The notes: a model not told the origin generated them from the sequence alone. Counted from the stretch's first letter, positions 25,605 through 37,135 are shown. The stretch is 64,000 bases of DNA from Oxytricha trifallax (GCA_000711775.1 ARYC01000552.1:62001-126000), one strand, 5' to 3'. Made by a program: numbers and translations.

Positions 25605-25622
25605 CCAAAACCCCAAAACCCC
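25605..25622. repeat. Second C4A4 array and 190-bp terminal duplication
   Basis: CCAAAACCCCAAAACCCC starts a near-perfect second copy of the preceding ~190 bp (25,414-25,600 repeated at 25,605-25,790). The terminal piece of the element is therefore present twice in tandem at the left end but absent from the left sides of palindromes two and three. Confidence 0.9.
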
Positions 25623-27640
25623 AATTCATGCTTAGTCTATGAGTTTTTAGTGATTAGACTAGTCGTTTTTAATGCGAAAATGCGACTAATCGACTAGTTA
25701 TGAGCTCTATAGTCTTCGACTAGGTCGATTGATGGTGTTCGTTGATGATATGAGCATGATAGTCAAAACATACAACTATACCTCACCATTGTTCAATTGG
25801 GTTGTTTGTGATTTAGTCTTAATTACAACTGTTAATCTTTAATTATAACTTAACAATTAATCAATATAAGCTTATTCTACCTTACTTAAGTGTCCTAGCT
25901 GTCTAGTAGTCATAAGTGAGGGTTTATTGCTTAGTCCGACTAGCTAGTCGTATATTGATCTAGTCGTAAGGGTAGTCCGACTACCTAGTCGTAGTCGATG
26001 ATTTCTTAGTCTTAGTCTTACGACTAGCTGTTACTCTCCACAGCTTTATAAGCAAGTTTAAGCAAGACTCTTCAACTTCAGCCTCCAACCAACCTATATC
26101 TGTGTTATATCACTCTCTTGCTGCATACTGTACATGAGTGAATGGATATCTACTATGTTTGAAGACTCTGGTCGTAGGTAGTCTTAACAGCAACTAGTCG
26201 AATCAAGACAGACTAGCTAGTCGGATTTGCTTCCACAAGGTTAATTAGTCGTAAGACTAGGTAAATTACTCCTTCAAGGATAACTATCACTTACCCTGAG
26301 CGAACCATGTCGAACCATTCACAATAGTATCACTACATGCTTAGCATCATAATAGCAAGTGAAACTTCAGTCTACAGCGTTGGTGGAGCAAGAATCAATG
26401 TTTCGCCAAAGAGGTGTAAAATTTCCGAATTTTAGGTTTAGACTAGCCTAGTCGTAGAACAGAAATTTTAAATTGGATGTCAACTTATACAAATAGGCAT
26501 CAATCTATGATTCTGATAGACTAAACAACGTCAAACAGTCATCAATCATCCTTGTATCGACTGTCATTGATGATATCCAGCATAGAACCTCAATCAACCA
26601 GAAAAATACATAACCTGCTTCGTTAAATTTAAAATCCTTTAAAGTGAATTATATATTTTTCTGGTTGATTGAGGTTCTATGCTGGATATCATCAATGAAA
26701 GTCGATACAAGGATGATTGATGACTGTTTGACGTTGTTTAGTCTATCAGAATCATAGATTGATGCCTATTTTGTATAAGTTGACATCCAATTTAAAATTT
26801 CTGTTCTACGACTAGGCCAGTCTAAACCTAAAATTCGGAAATTTTACACCACTTTGACGAAACATTGATTCTTGCTCCACCAACGCTGTAGACTCAAGTT
26901 TCACTTGCTATTATGATGCTAAGCATGTAGTGATACTATTGTGAATGGTTCGACATGGTTCGCTCAGGGTAAGTGATAGTTATCCTTGAAGGAGTAATTT
27001 ACCTAGTCTTACGACTAAGCAACCTTGTGGCAGCAAATCCGACTAGCTAGTATGTCTTGATTCGACTAGTCGCTGTTTAGACTACCTACGACCAGAGTCT
27101 TCAAACATAGTAGGATATCCATTCACTCATGTACAATATACAGCAAGAGAGTGATATAACACAGATACAGGTTGGTTGGAGGCTGAAGCTGAAGAGTCTT
27201 GCTTAAACTTGCTTATAAAGCTGAGGAGAGGAACAGCTAGTCGTAAGACAAAGACTAAGAAATCATCGACTACGACTAGGTAGTCGGACTACCCTTACGA
27301 CTAGATCAACATACGACTAGCTAGTCGGACTAAGCAACAAACACTCACTTATGACTACTAGACAGCTAGGAAACTTAAGTAAGGTAGAATAAGCTTATAT
27401 TGATTAATTGTTAAGTTATAATTAAAGATTAACAGATGTAATTAAGACTAAATCACAAACAACCCAATTGAACAATGGTGAGGTATAGTTGTATGATTTG
27501 ACTATCATGCTCACATCATCAACGAACACCATCAATCGACCTAGTCGAAGACAATAGAGCTCATAACTAGTCGATTAGTCGCATTTTCGCATTAAAAAAG
27601 ACTAGTCTAATCACTAAAAACTCATAGACTAAGATGAATT

Positions 27641-27659
27641 GGGGTTTTGGGGTTTTGGG
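27641..27659. repeat. Telomere-like G4T4 array ending palindrome 1
   Basis: GGGGTTTTGGGGTTTTGGG lies at the right end of the first palindrome. The second palindrome begins immediately after it. Confidence 0.95.
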
Positions 27660-29509
27660 AATTGTTCAATTGGGTGGCTTGTGATTAAGTCTTAATTACA
27701 ACTGATAATCTTTAAATATAACTTAACAATTAATCAATAGAAGCTTATTCTACCTTACTAAAGTGTCAGAGCTGTCAAGTAGTCATAAGTGAGTGATTGT
27801 TGCTTAGTCCGACTAGCTAGTCGTATAATAATCTAGTCGTAAGGGTAGTCCAACTACCTTGTAGTCAAAGATTTCTTAGTCTTAGTCTTACGACTAGCTG
27901 ATCCTCTCCACAGCTTTATAAGCAAGTTTAAGCAAGACTCTTCAACTACAGCCTCCAACCAACCTGTATCTGTGTTATATCACTCTCTTGCTGCATACTG
28001 TACATGAGTGAATGGATATCCTACTATGTTTGAAGACTCTGGTCGTAGGTAGTCTAAACAGCGACTAGTCGAATCAAGACAGACTAGCTAGTCGGATTTG
28101 CTGCCACAAGGTTAATTAGTCGTAAGACTAGGTAAATTACTCCTTCAAGGATAACTATCACTTACCCTGAGCGAACCATGTCGAACCATTCACAATAGTA
28201 TCAATACATGCTTAGCATCATAATAGCAAGTGAAACTTCAGTCTACAGCGTTGGTGGAGCAAGAATCAATGTTTCGCCAAAGTAGTGTAAAATTTCCGAA
28301 TTTTAGGTTTAGACTAGCCTAGTCGTAGAACAGAAATTTTAAATTGGATGTCAACTTATACAAAATAGGCATCATCTATAACTCTAATAGACTAAACAAC
28401 GTCAAACAGTCATCAATCATCCTTATATCGACTGTCATTGATGATATACAGCATAGAACCTCAATCAACAAGAAAAATACATAATTCACTTTAAAGGATT
28501 TTAAATTAAACGAAGCAGGTTATGTATTTTTCTGGTTGATTGAGGTTCTATGCTGGATATCATCAATGACAGTCGATACAAGGATGACTGATGACTGTTT
28601 GACATTGTTTAGTCTATCAGAATCATAGATTGATGCCTATTTTGTATAAGTTGACATCCAATTTAAAATTTCTGTTCTACGACTAGGCCAGTCTAAACCT
28701 AAAATTCGGAAATTTTACACCACTTTGGCAAAACATTGATTCTTGCTCCACCAACGCTGTAGACTCAAGTTTCACTTGCTATTATGATGCTAAGCATGTA
28801 GTGATACTATTGTGAATGGTTCGACATGGTTCGCTCAGGGTAAGTGATAGTTATCCTTGAAGGAGTAATTTACCTAGTCTTACGACTAAGCAACCTTGTG
28901 GCAGCAAATCCGACTAGCTAGTATGTCTTGATTCGACTAGTCGCTGTTTAGACTACCTACGACCAGAGTCTTCAAACATAGTAGGATACCCATTCACTCA
29001 TGTACAGTATGCAGCAAGAGAGTGATATAACACAGATACAGGTTGCTTGGAGGCTGAAGTTGAAGAGTCTTGCTTAAACTTGCTTATAAAGCTGTGGAGA
29101 GGAACAGCTAGTCGTAGACTAGACTAAGAAATCATCGACTACGACTAGGTAGTCGGACTACCCTTACGACTAGATCAACATACGACTAGCTAGTCGGACT
29201 AAGCAACAAACACTCACTTATGACTACTAAACAGCTAGGAAACTTAAGTAAGGTAGAATAAGCTTATATTGATTAATTGTTAAGTTATAATTAAAGATTA
29301 ACAGTTGAAATTAAAACTAAATCACAACAACCCAATTGAACAATGGTGAGGTATAGTAGTATGTTTTGACTATCATGCTCATATCATCAACGAACACCAT
29401 CAATCAACCTAGACGAAGACTATTTAGCTCATAACTAGTCGATTAGTCGCATTTCCGCATTAAAAACGACAAGTCTAATCACTATAAACTCATAGACTAA
29501 GCATGAATT

Positions 29510-29529
29510 GGGGTTTTGGGGTTTTGGGG
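29510..29529. repeat. Telomere-like G4T4 array ending palindrome 2
   Basis: GGGGTTTTGGGGTTTTGGGG at the right end of the second palindrome, 1,870 bp from the previous array. Confidence 0.95.
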
Positions 29530-31385
29530 TAATGTTCATTGGGTGGTTTGCGATTAAGTCTTAATTACAACTGTTAATCTTTAATTATAACTTAACAATT
29601 AATCAATATAAGCTTATTCTACCTTACTTAAGTGTCCTAGCTGTCTAGTAGTCATAAGTGAGTGTTTGTTGCTTAGTCCGACTAGCTAGTCGTATGTTGA
29701 TCTAGTCGTAAGGGTAGTCCGACTACCTAGTCGTAGTCGATGATTTCTTAGTCTTAGTCTTACGACTAGCTGTTCCTCTCCACAGCTTTATAAGCAAGTT
29801 TAAGCAAGACTCTTCAACTTCAGCCTTCAACCAACCTGTATCTGTGTTATATCACTCTCTTGCTGCATACTGTACATGAGTGAATGGATATCCTACTATG
29901 TTTGAAGACTCTGGTCGTAGGTAGTCTAAACAGCGACTAGTCGAATCAAGACAGACTAGCTAGTCGGATTTGCTGCCACAAGGTTGCTTAGTCGTAAGAC
30001 TAGGTAAATTACTCCTTCAAGGATAACTATCACTTACCCTGAGCGAACCATGTCGAACCATTCACAATAGTATCACTACATGCTTAGCATCATAATAGCA
30101 AGTGAAACTTCAGTCTACAGCGTTGGTGGAGCAAGAATCAATGTTTCGCCAAAGTGGTGTAAAATTTCCGAATTTTAGGTTTAGACTAGCCTAGTCGTAG
30201 AACAGAAATTTAAAATTGGATGTCAACTTATACAAAATAGGCATCAATCTATGATTCTGATAGACTAAACAACGTCATACAGTCATCAATCATCCTTGTA
30301 TCGACTTCCATTGATGATATCCAGCATAGAACCTCAATCAACCAGAAAAATACATAATTCACTTTAAAGGATTTTAAATTTAACGAAGCAGGTTATGTAT
30401 TTTTCTGGTTGATTGAGGTTCTATGCTGGATATCATCAATGACAGTCGATACAAGGATGATTGATGACTGTATGACGTTGTTTAGTCTATCAGAATCATA
30501 GATTGATGCCTATTTTGTATAAGTTGACATCCAATTTAAAATTTCTGTTCTACGACTAGGCCAGTCTAAACCTAAAATTCGGAAATTTTACACCACTTTG
30601 GCGAAACATTGATTCTTGCTCCACCAACGCTGTAGACTGAAGTTTCACTTGCTATTATGATGCTAAGCATGTAGTGATACTATTGTGAATGGTTCGACAT
30701 GGTTCGCTCAGGGTAAGTGATAGTTATCCTTGAAGGAGTAATTTACCTAGTCTTACGACTAAGCAACCTTGTGGCAGCAAATCCGACTAGCTAGTATGTC
30801 TTGATTCGACTAGTCGCTGTTTAGACTACCTACGACCAGAGTCTTCAAACATAGTAGGATATCCATTCACTCATGTACAGTATGCAGCAAGAGAGTGATA
30901 TAACACAGATACAGGTTGGTTGGTGGCTGAAGTTGAAGAGTCTTGCTTAAACTTGCTTATAAAGCTGTGGAGAGGAACAGCTAGTCGTAAGACTAAGACT
31001 AAGAAATCATCGACTACGACTAGGTAGTCGGACTACCCTTACGACTAGATCAACATACGACTAGCTAGTCGGACTAAGCAACAAACACTCACTTATGACT
31101 ACTAGACAGCTAGGACACTTAAGTAAGGTAGAATAAGCTTATATTGATTAATTGTTAAGTTATAATTAAAGATTAACAGTTGTAATTAAGACTAAATCAC
31201 AAACAACCCAATTGAACAATGGTGAGGTATAGTTGTATGTTTTGACTATCATGCTCATATCATCAACGAACACCATCAATCGACCTAGTCGAAGACTATA
31301 GAGCTCATAACTAGTCGATTAGTCGCATTTTCGCATTAAAAACGACTAGTCTAATCACTATAAACTCATAGACTAAGCATGAATT

Positions 31386-31405
31386 GGGGTTTTGGGGTTT
31401 TGGGG
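31386..31405. repeat. Telomere-like G4T4 array, outer right end
   Basis: GGGGTTTTGGGGTTTTGGGG at the right border of the array, 1,876 bp from the previous one, followed by T and the AAT target duplication. Confidence 0.95.
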
Positions 31406-31612
31406 TAATGTACTAAAGTACAGATATATGCAAAGAGAGAGTATTATTAGTGCTTAAATGTACCAAAGTGATCCAATAAACCAATAAACCAATGTACAAA
31501 CTAGATCAATCGGTTTTTTTATTTGGTTCACTGAGTGGCCGGATGTGTAGATAGTTAGGGGTATTTACTTAAGCATTATCCGTAAATTATATATATATAT
31601 TTAAAGTTTAAA

Positions 31613-31903
31613 ATGACGGGAGAAATCAAGCAGCGCGGATGCTAAGTATTCATCACTTCCAATAGCCTACCATTTGACAGAATACCGATGACTGATAAGG
31701 AGGCTTTCCTCGCCGGAGTTACGCTGATCGGGCTACACAAGAACATTCGAGAGGTAGGGAAGCCGTTCCCATCCGGCACAGCTCAGCGCGCTCAATGTTT
31801 CCTCAAGAGGCTCTAGATCGACGGTGATGTGCCAGGAGAAGCCGGATAGACAAGCGGAGATACAGCAATAGACAACGGAGAGGGTGGAGACGGCACTCAT
31901 TGA
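31613..31903 (+). CDS. GC-rich 96-aa ORF inside the fold-back element
   Basis: ATG at 31613 to TGA at 31901-31903, 97 codons exactly, open only with TAA/TAG as Gln (three such codons). It starts MTGEIKQRGCQVFITSNSLP, continues MTDKEAFLAGVTLIGLHKN, has KPFPSGTAQRAQCFLKRLQI, and ends in a Gly/Asp-rich tail. Base composition is clearly GC-richer than the surrounding arms, with CG dinucleotides that are rare elsewhere in the window, suggesting selection on the protein or foreign origin. It sits alone between the inverted arms, as the cargo gene of a small transposon would. I recognise no family. The basic GTAQRAQCFLKRLQ helix could bind DNA or RNA (speculation). Confidence 0.65.
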
Positions 31904-32351
31904 GAGACACGATCATCATTATATATTTCTGCAGATTAATTTACGGATAATGCTTAAGTAAATACGCCTAACTATCTACACATCCGGCCACTCAGTGAAC
32001 CAAATAAAAAAACCGATTGATCTAGTTTGTACATTGGTTTATTGGTTTATTGGATCACTTTGGTACATTTAAGCACTAATAATACTCTCTCTTAGCGTAT
32101 ATCTGCACTTTAGTACATTGGATCATTGGATTATTTGGATCATTATAGATAGTACTTTTCTACAGTATTCTGTAAACTAATAAACTAATGAACTAATTCA
32201 ATCAATCTGTTTTTTTAAAATTAGTTTATTAAATTAAATTTAGGATAATATCAAAATCATGCCAGTTATATTTGGGGTTTATTTCTCTGTATTTCAAAAG
32301 TTCTACAATTTCCTATTTTTATGTATTTTATCAATATTAAATTAAAAACTT

Positions 32352-32358
32352 AGTAATT
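32352..32358. other. Pointer AATTACT, right copy
   Basis: Minus strand reads AATTACT in the codons GGA ATT ACT. It pairs with 24962-24968, and joining there keeps the reading frame. Confidence 0.75.
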
Positions 32359-35300
32359 CCAAAAGGTTTGATTGTCCTTAGCTAATTAATTACATGATCT
32401 TGTAATAATCTCAATCTACGAGGTAGCTCAGTCTTATTGCAAATAATAATTTAGCCAATCAAAGATGCGTGTTTGTTAAGATTAGGACTTTTAAGGAACT
32501 GGTTTATAATCCAGTCTCCCATTTCATTATTATATGTTGAGATTGCGATAAATGTTGGCTCAATAAGATTCTCTTTGACTGAAACTAGAGAGGCAAGCAT
32601 ATTAAATGATTCCTTCATTTTTTCAATAGTTTTTGGTTATTAAGCAATTACCTTAAGGATACTCTTAAAATCACCAGAACAAATAATTGATAATACTTCG
32701 AGAGCTGTCTTCTTTTGCTCTTACTTGAGGTGAGTCAAGTAATCTCCTACTTTGGTCAAGTCATAACCGAGAAGTGAAATGTAATTTATTCCAAATGCGA
32801 CAGGCTTGGTAAATTTAGTTGAAAGTGGACTGTTTTCAAGGCAAGTTAAGATGTTTCTTCTCATGCAGAACTTAATATACTTGATCTTAAAGTTCTAAAT
32901 TGATTGAAGCTTATGTTAAATGACATCTAAGATTTGTCCATGTACATTTTCAGCGCTTCCTTAGAATGATTGAAGATTTTGTCCAAAGACAGTGGCACTA
33001 ACACTTCCGAATGCATCATCCTTGACAATGTCTAAGTTGCATACTAAGCTCAGATTTTTCTCGTCCATACCTGCTTCTACTAGTACTGAAAGTGGCTCTG
33101 CATAGATTTCAGTATCTGCAGCCCAGTAATTATTGAAAGCTATTTGAATTTCTGGGGGGGGGAAGTTTCCTGCCCCAAAATTTTATATGCACCCAAGGGG
33201 GGAAGTTTCCTGCCCCCAAAAAGGTAGTTTCCTGCCCCATACATAAAAATATGTAATTTTTATAATTTTCAAAGAATCTTTATCATCAATTATGATGTAG
33301 TTTTTTTTAATTTAGCTTCAAATATTGTACAAATACATTTGAATTTGGAAAACTAATTTTAATTAAAATAAATATAATTCAAAATCTTGGCAGTTAAAGT
33401 TGGCATATTAAAACGATCTTGGGCTCATTCGATAGAGAATTCAAAATTAGTTGGACTTTACTATTGGCGGTACTATTTTATCGCATCCCTGGAGCGAGAT
33501 AACTTGACTTTAATGTGAGGGTATAATTTAATGAATTTAGATGTGTTTAATTAAAGTCGAGTTATCTCGCTCCAGGAATGCGATAAAATAGTACCGCCAA
33601 TAATAAAGTCCAGCTAATTTTGAATTCTCTATCGAATGAACCCAAGATCGTTTAAATTGGCCAACTTTAACTGCCAAGATTTTGAATTATATTTATTTTA
33701 ATTAAAATTAATTTTCCAAATTCAAATGTATTTCTACATATCATTTCTACCTTGATAATCAATTTAAAATTTAATGAAAATTATATTAATTAATATAAAA
33801 AAAAAACACTTATTTTAGCCTTGTCAGTAATACATAATTTGATAAAGAATAGTTATATACCTTGAAAATTATATAATGATAGATGTTGTATAGTACATGG
33901 TTATGGTTATTGAAATTGAAATTTATTTGTTTCTATTAAATTTATTGCAAAAACATAAAATTTAATGTTAGGGGCAAGAAACTACCTTTTGGGGCAGGAA
34001 ACTGTCTGGGGGCAGGAAACTTCCCCCCCCCGAATTTCTCTTAATTCTATTTCTTAAGGTAATGAGAATGAAATCCAGTATTCACTTCTAAGTTACCCTG
34101 TAAGAATTTTATGAATAACTCTATGCTTATATGCTCTCTTATTTACGGACCAATCAGTTTTTTAGAATGAGGCTATTGCATCCTGTCCATTATTATCGAC
34201 CATTGAAATACTTTTGGAGAATTCTTGTACGAAGAGCTATTTGTTATTTTCGTAGATTGAAGTAACTTAATGAGATTATTCAATTTCCTCACCCTAAGGT
34301 ACATTGCTTTAAGTTTACTAAAATTCTAAATGATTGCTTTCAAGGTAGTCCACTAAATCTGATCCACTCATTTAGAACTTATCTTGTTACGAAGTTAGAG
34401 CATTAACATTTATACTTGAGTCAATTTGCTCAATATCCATTCTGGTTTATCCAAGTTAAAAATATAAAGTAATAAGTTTTTAAAGACCGCTTTCACTCTC
34501 TGAGTTAATACCAATTTAATCAAGAAGGAACTCAAAGCCATTGAGATCGAATACAAAGTAGCTAGCTATTTTATCATTAACTAACCATAAGCCAAGCAAT
34601 TTAATAAAGTACTCATTTGTTCTTTCACTAAGCTTGACCGATAGCTCGAATCCAATGGAATTTGTTTGGGTTAAGTCCACTAAAGTTTTGTTTAGTTTTC
34701 TAGAGATTGATGACAAGGAGTTTAGACCAATTCTAATAGCTTTAAAAAAAAACTAGATAAAAAAGTTGTCTTCCTCTGCATGCTCTCCATTATCACCAAG
34801 AATTTAGAACACTTCCTCTATTTGTTCAGTAATTTGCTTTACTTTTTAAGTTGCTGGAGTTAAGTTGCAAGCATTTCCAAGCTGGGAAATTGGAATATCA
34901 TCTTTTGCCAATCTTGCATTTAAAAATAGCCATGCTAATAAGTTGTTTACACTAAACATTAATAATTATTGCGGAATTAGATAACTTCTTATTTTTTATT
35001 CTTTATCTGAGTAGTCTCTTTTGATTTTTTAATTCGCCTGTACTCCTTTGAACAATTCTGCCAGTGCTTTTTAACCAGGATGATCTTTGCTTTCTGCATT
35101 AACAATGACATACATCAAATCACTAGCAATATTAAGTCTCATTACGATATGGGATTAAGCACCAGTGACTCCCTCAAAGCTACCTTTATTTAAGTGATTA
35201 ATTAAGTATTATGCAGTTTTCTTCATAAATACAGAGAGTTCTTCATTGCTCAATTTAGCATAAACTGTATTTGTGCTTTCATAGTTTCCAACTCTTGCTA

Positions 35301-37135
35301 CGCTTGATGTTATAAGTATATCTAGCCATCCTTGGCAGATAGAATAACCCACTTTCTCGTGATGGTTACCTGTAACATTTTCCAATGTCAAGAAAAGAAG
35401 GTTGCATATGAACTTTGAGATATCATTACTATTAACTGATTGCTTTGCAATAGTCTCAGTTATAGCCAAAATTTATGGAAATGTTATTTGCTTAATGTCC
35501 TCTGATGAAATTAAAAAAGCATTAACTAAAGAGTCAAAGATTTTTGCTTCAATGAGCTAGTTAACGTTAACTGAAGTAAGAGTTTTAAGAACTAGAGACC
35601 ACATTTATGATAGATATTTAGTTTAAGACTCATTCTCTGTGAAATGATAGGTCTGATGTCTCTAACCTTTTTAGTGCAAGGTACTGTTAGCTTGGTTTAT
35701 TTATTGATTGTCGCTTAAGTACAAAAGTTAGACCATATTCTTGATTATCTACAATGATGTATTCTAGGTTTATTAATAACTCCCTTAGTTCTTAAGTGGC
35801 AGACTGACTGATCTTGCCATGTTTAGTGGAGCTAAATCTTCATCATCATTCTCATTTTGGTCTTCTGGTATCTTTTCAAGACCTCCATTAATTTACTTCT
35901 CACCGTTTTACTTGAGATTTTAATCTTTCTTGATTTCATCTGTAGTTTTGATGAATAGTTCCACAATAAGTTGCAGATGATTCAGCCACACTTTCTGATT
36001 TTAATAGCTTTTAAGCAGTAAGGTCCAAGATTAATGGCTTTATTAGGATTATAACTTGGCAATATCGGGTTAAAGAGCCAAATTAATCATCCATTTAAGG
36101 AAATTTTATAGATGGGATACAAGTATCTCAAGTAAATTAAGTACAGCTTTTTACTGTTCCTTAAACTCTGATTTCTTCATAAGTGATATCTCGTCTTAAT
36201 CTGGCATATTTGGAATCCATATAGCAGATGGTGGCTGTCTTATTAAGTCAAAAAGATTCTTGAATAATTGAATCAAATCTTAAGAGTTTAATTATAGTAT
36301 GCTCACCAAAATTTGGAAGAAGGCATCTTTGTTGCTAATTACACTTTCAATGTGCTTTATGTTTGTCAATTTAATAAGATGTAGCATGGTTTCAATAGTA
36401 AGCTTCATAAGAACTATTTTCTCTTACTTTTAGAAGGAGTTTTAGATGTCTTATGAAATCCAGACGCATGTGTGGAACATTACTATGAATTTATGAAATT
36501 GCTGGTCATAGTCAAGTTTCATGTAGGTATCATTTATATTTAGTTCATTTTTAGTTTAAACTTTACTCTGCGTAAGTTTCTTCAATGGAGTTGGTTAAGA
36601 GAGTGACCTTGAAATATTAAGAGGTTTGAGTTCCTCAAAATCATCATCTTTTTCTTCTTCCTTTTTGATATTTGAAGCTTAGATTTTTGTTGGCGATTCA
36701 ATCTCTGTAGACTTATAAGCTTCGGGGTAAAGTCTTGCATCAAGTATTTACATCAGCATTATAGGGTACAAATAAAAATAGAGTAATTATTATCTATGGT
36801 TTTTGTTAGACTAATCTTAAGGCTTTCTAATCTCTGCAAAGATGTGAGCTTAATAATGTGACGATTTATTTTATGTAAAGCATTCTGAGCATAAATTGTA
36901 CTCCTCACAGTTTACACATTTATAGAGTTTTCCCTGTATAGATTTCTTGCCACAATTCTCACAATTTTGTTCTAGATGAATAACCACTTCGTCGGCATCT
37001 TTTCCCTATTCACTTACTGGAGCTAATTCTTTGAAATTAAGTGGTGGGAGAATAGCCTTGTTGATGAGTTAAGCATTGACTGATTTTTGTAATTTCAGTT
37101 GTTTTTTACTTAACTACTCTATTGGCTCTTTGATT
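32352..37135 (-). CDS. BIRC6: BIRC6-like giant protein: ZZ finger 2 and long helical scaffold block
   Basis: Minus-strand coding from about 37,135 (IKEPIEQLSKKQLKLQKSV) to the pointer 32352-32358. Near its start is a ZZ-type zinc finger, CENCGKKSIQGKLYKCVNCE then YNLCSECFT, with the paired C-x2-C pattern of the family (codons about 36,880-36,960). The rest (36,700-32,400) is long, Leu-rich and helical, e.g. SIGFELSVKLSERTNEYFIK and CNLLFLTLENVTGNHHEK, consistent with the armadillo-like arch of BIRC6. It ends FKSPNLNK-type helices and RLRLLQDHVINQLRTIKPFG. An 878-bp fold-back IES at 33,154-34,031 interrupts the frame. Removing it with one GAATTTCT copy restores LPQEIELREIQIAFNNYWAA. Confidence 0.75.
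33154..34031. mobile_element. Fold-back IES with G/C-tract ends inside coding sequence
   Basis: 878-bp palindromic element flanked by the 8-bp direct repeat GAATTTCT (33146-33153 and 34032-34039). It begins with a run of about nine G followed by AAGTTTCCTGCCCC, a motif repeated three times within 90 bp, and ends with the inverted form GGGGCAGGAAACTTCCCC plus a C-run. The interior is also an inverted repeat, with arms carrying GGAGCGAGATAACTTGACTT / complement around 33,490-33,600. Nothing in it is coding. Excising it together with one repeat copy restores the BIRC6-like reading frame precisely, so it behaves as an IES with an 8-bp pointer. An 8-bp target duplication is also typical of hAT elements. 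Confidence 0.88.

Larger units (their letters stand above)
25413..31406. mobile_element. TBE-like array: three tandem palindromes bounded by C4A4/G4T4 repeats
   Basis: The left end is ACCCCAAAACCCCAAAACCC (25413 on) and the right end is its complement (31386-31406), flanked by the trinucleotide AAT on both sides. The intact other arm of the host element (32,101-32,125) shows the empty site CCAATGTACT, proving insertion with an AAT duplication, which fits the ANT target of TBE transposons. Inside are three palindromes of about 1.87 kb (25,791-27,659; 27,660-29,529; 29,530-31,405), each two arms of about 0.9 kb around a 30-40 bp centre, rich in CTAGTCG motifs. G4T4 arrays lie at 27641-27659, 29510-29529 and 31386-31405. 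I found no coding frame, including the TBE transposase, kinase/zinc-finger or 22-kDa genes. Confidence 0.88.
25189..32340. mobile_element. Fold-back transposon with about 420-bp inverted arms and a 96-aa ORF (carries an insertion)
   Basis: Left arm: 25189-25412 continued at 31407 to about 31605. Right arm: about 31925-32340. The arms are close inverted copies. Without the 6-kb insertion the element is about 1.16 kb. Its ends are TTAATATTGAT and ATCAATATTAA, so a TTAA target duplication (piggyBac-like) is possible but cannot be told from AT-rich chance. The short unique centre carries one GC-rich ORF (31613-31903). The arms contain motifs such as CGGATGTGTAGATAGTTAGG and poly-T next to a GGTTTATTGGATC-type direct repeat. 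No transposase-like catalytic motif is visible, so it is probably non-autonomous or encodes only an accessory factor. Confidence 0.8.
24969..32351. mobile_element. 7.4-kb IES in the BIRC6-like gene, filled by nested mobile elements
   Basis: Bounded by AATTACT pointers, this segment interrupts coding DNA and must be removed for the giant gene to be read. It holds a fold-back element (25,189-32,340) with long inverted arms and ends TTAATATTGAT...ATCAATATTAA. A telomere-repeat-ended palindrome array (25,413-31,406) has been inserted into the left arm of that element. The flanks 24,969-25,188 are AT-rich with only a short meaningless frame (25,075-25,263, plus strand). Confidence 0.8.

Noticed and set aside
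25414..31405. C4A4/G4T4 arrays as true chromosome ends or chromosome-fusion points
   Set aside because: They are only 18-20 bp, internal, paired as inverted ends of palindromes, and flanked by an AAT target duplication. That is an element-end signature.
25414..31405. CRISPR-like or satellite array because of repeated CTAGTCG units
   Set aside because: The repeats are long palindromes with 1.87-kb periodicity, not short repeats with unique spacers, and the genome is eukaryotic.
25189..32340. piggyBac assignment of the outer fold-back element from TTAA ends
   Set aside because: TTAA is common in this AT-rich DNA, the TIR itself may include it, and no piggyBac transposase is present. Left as a possibility only.
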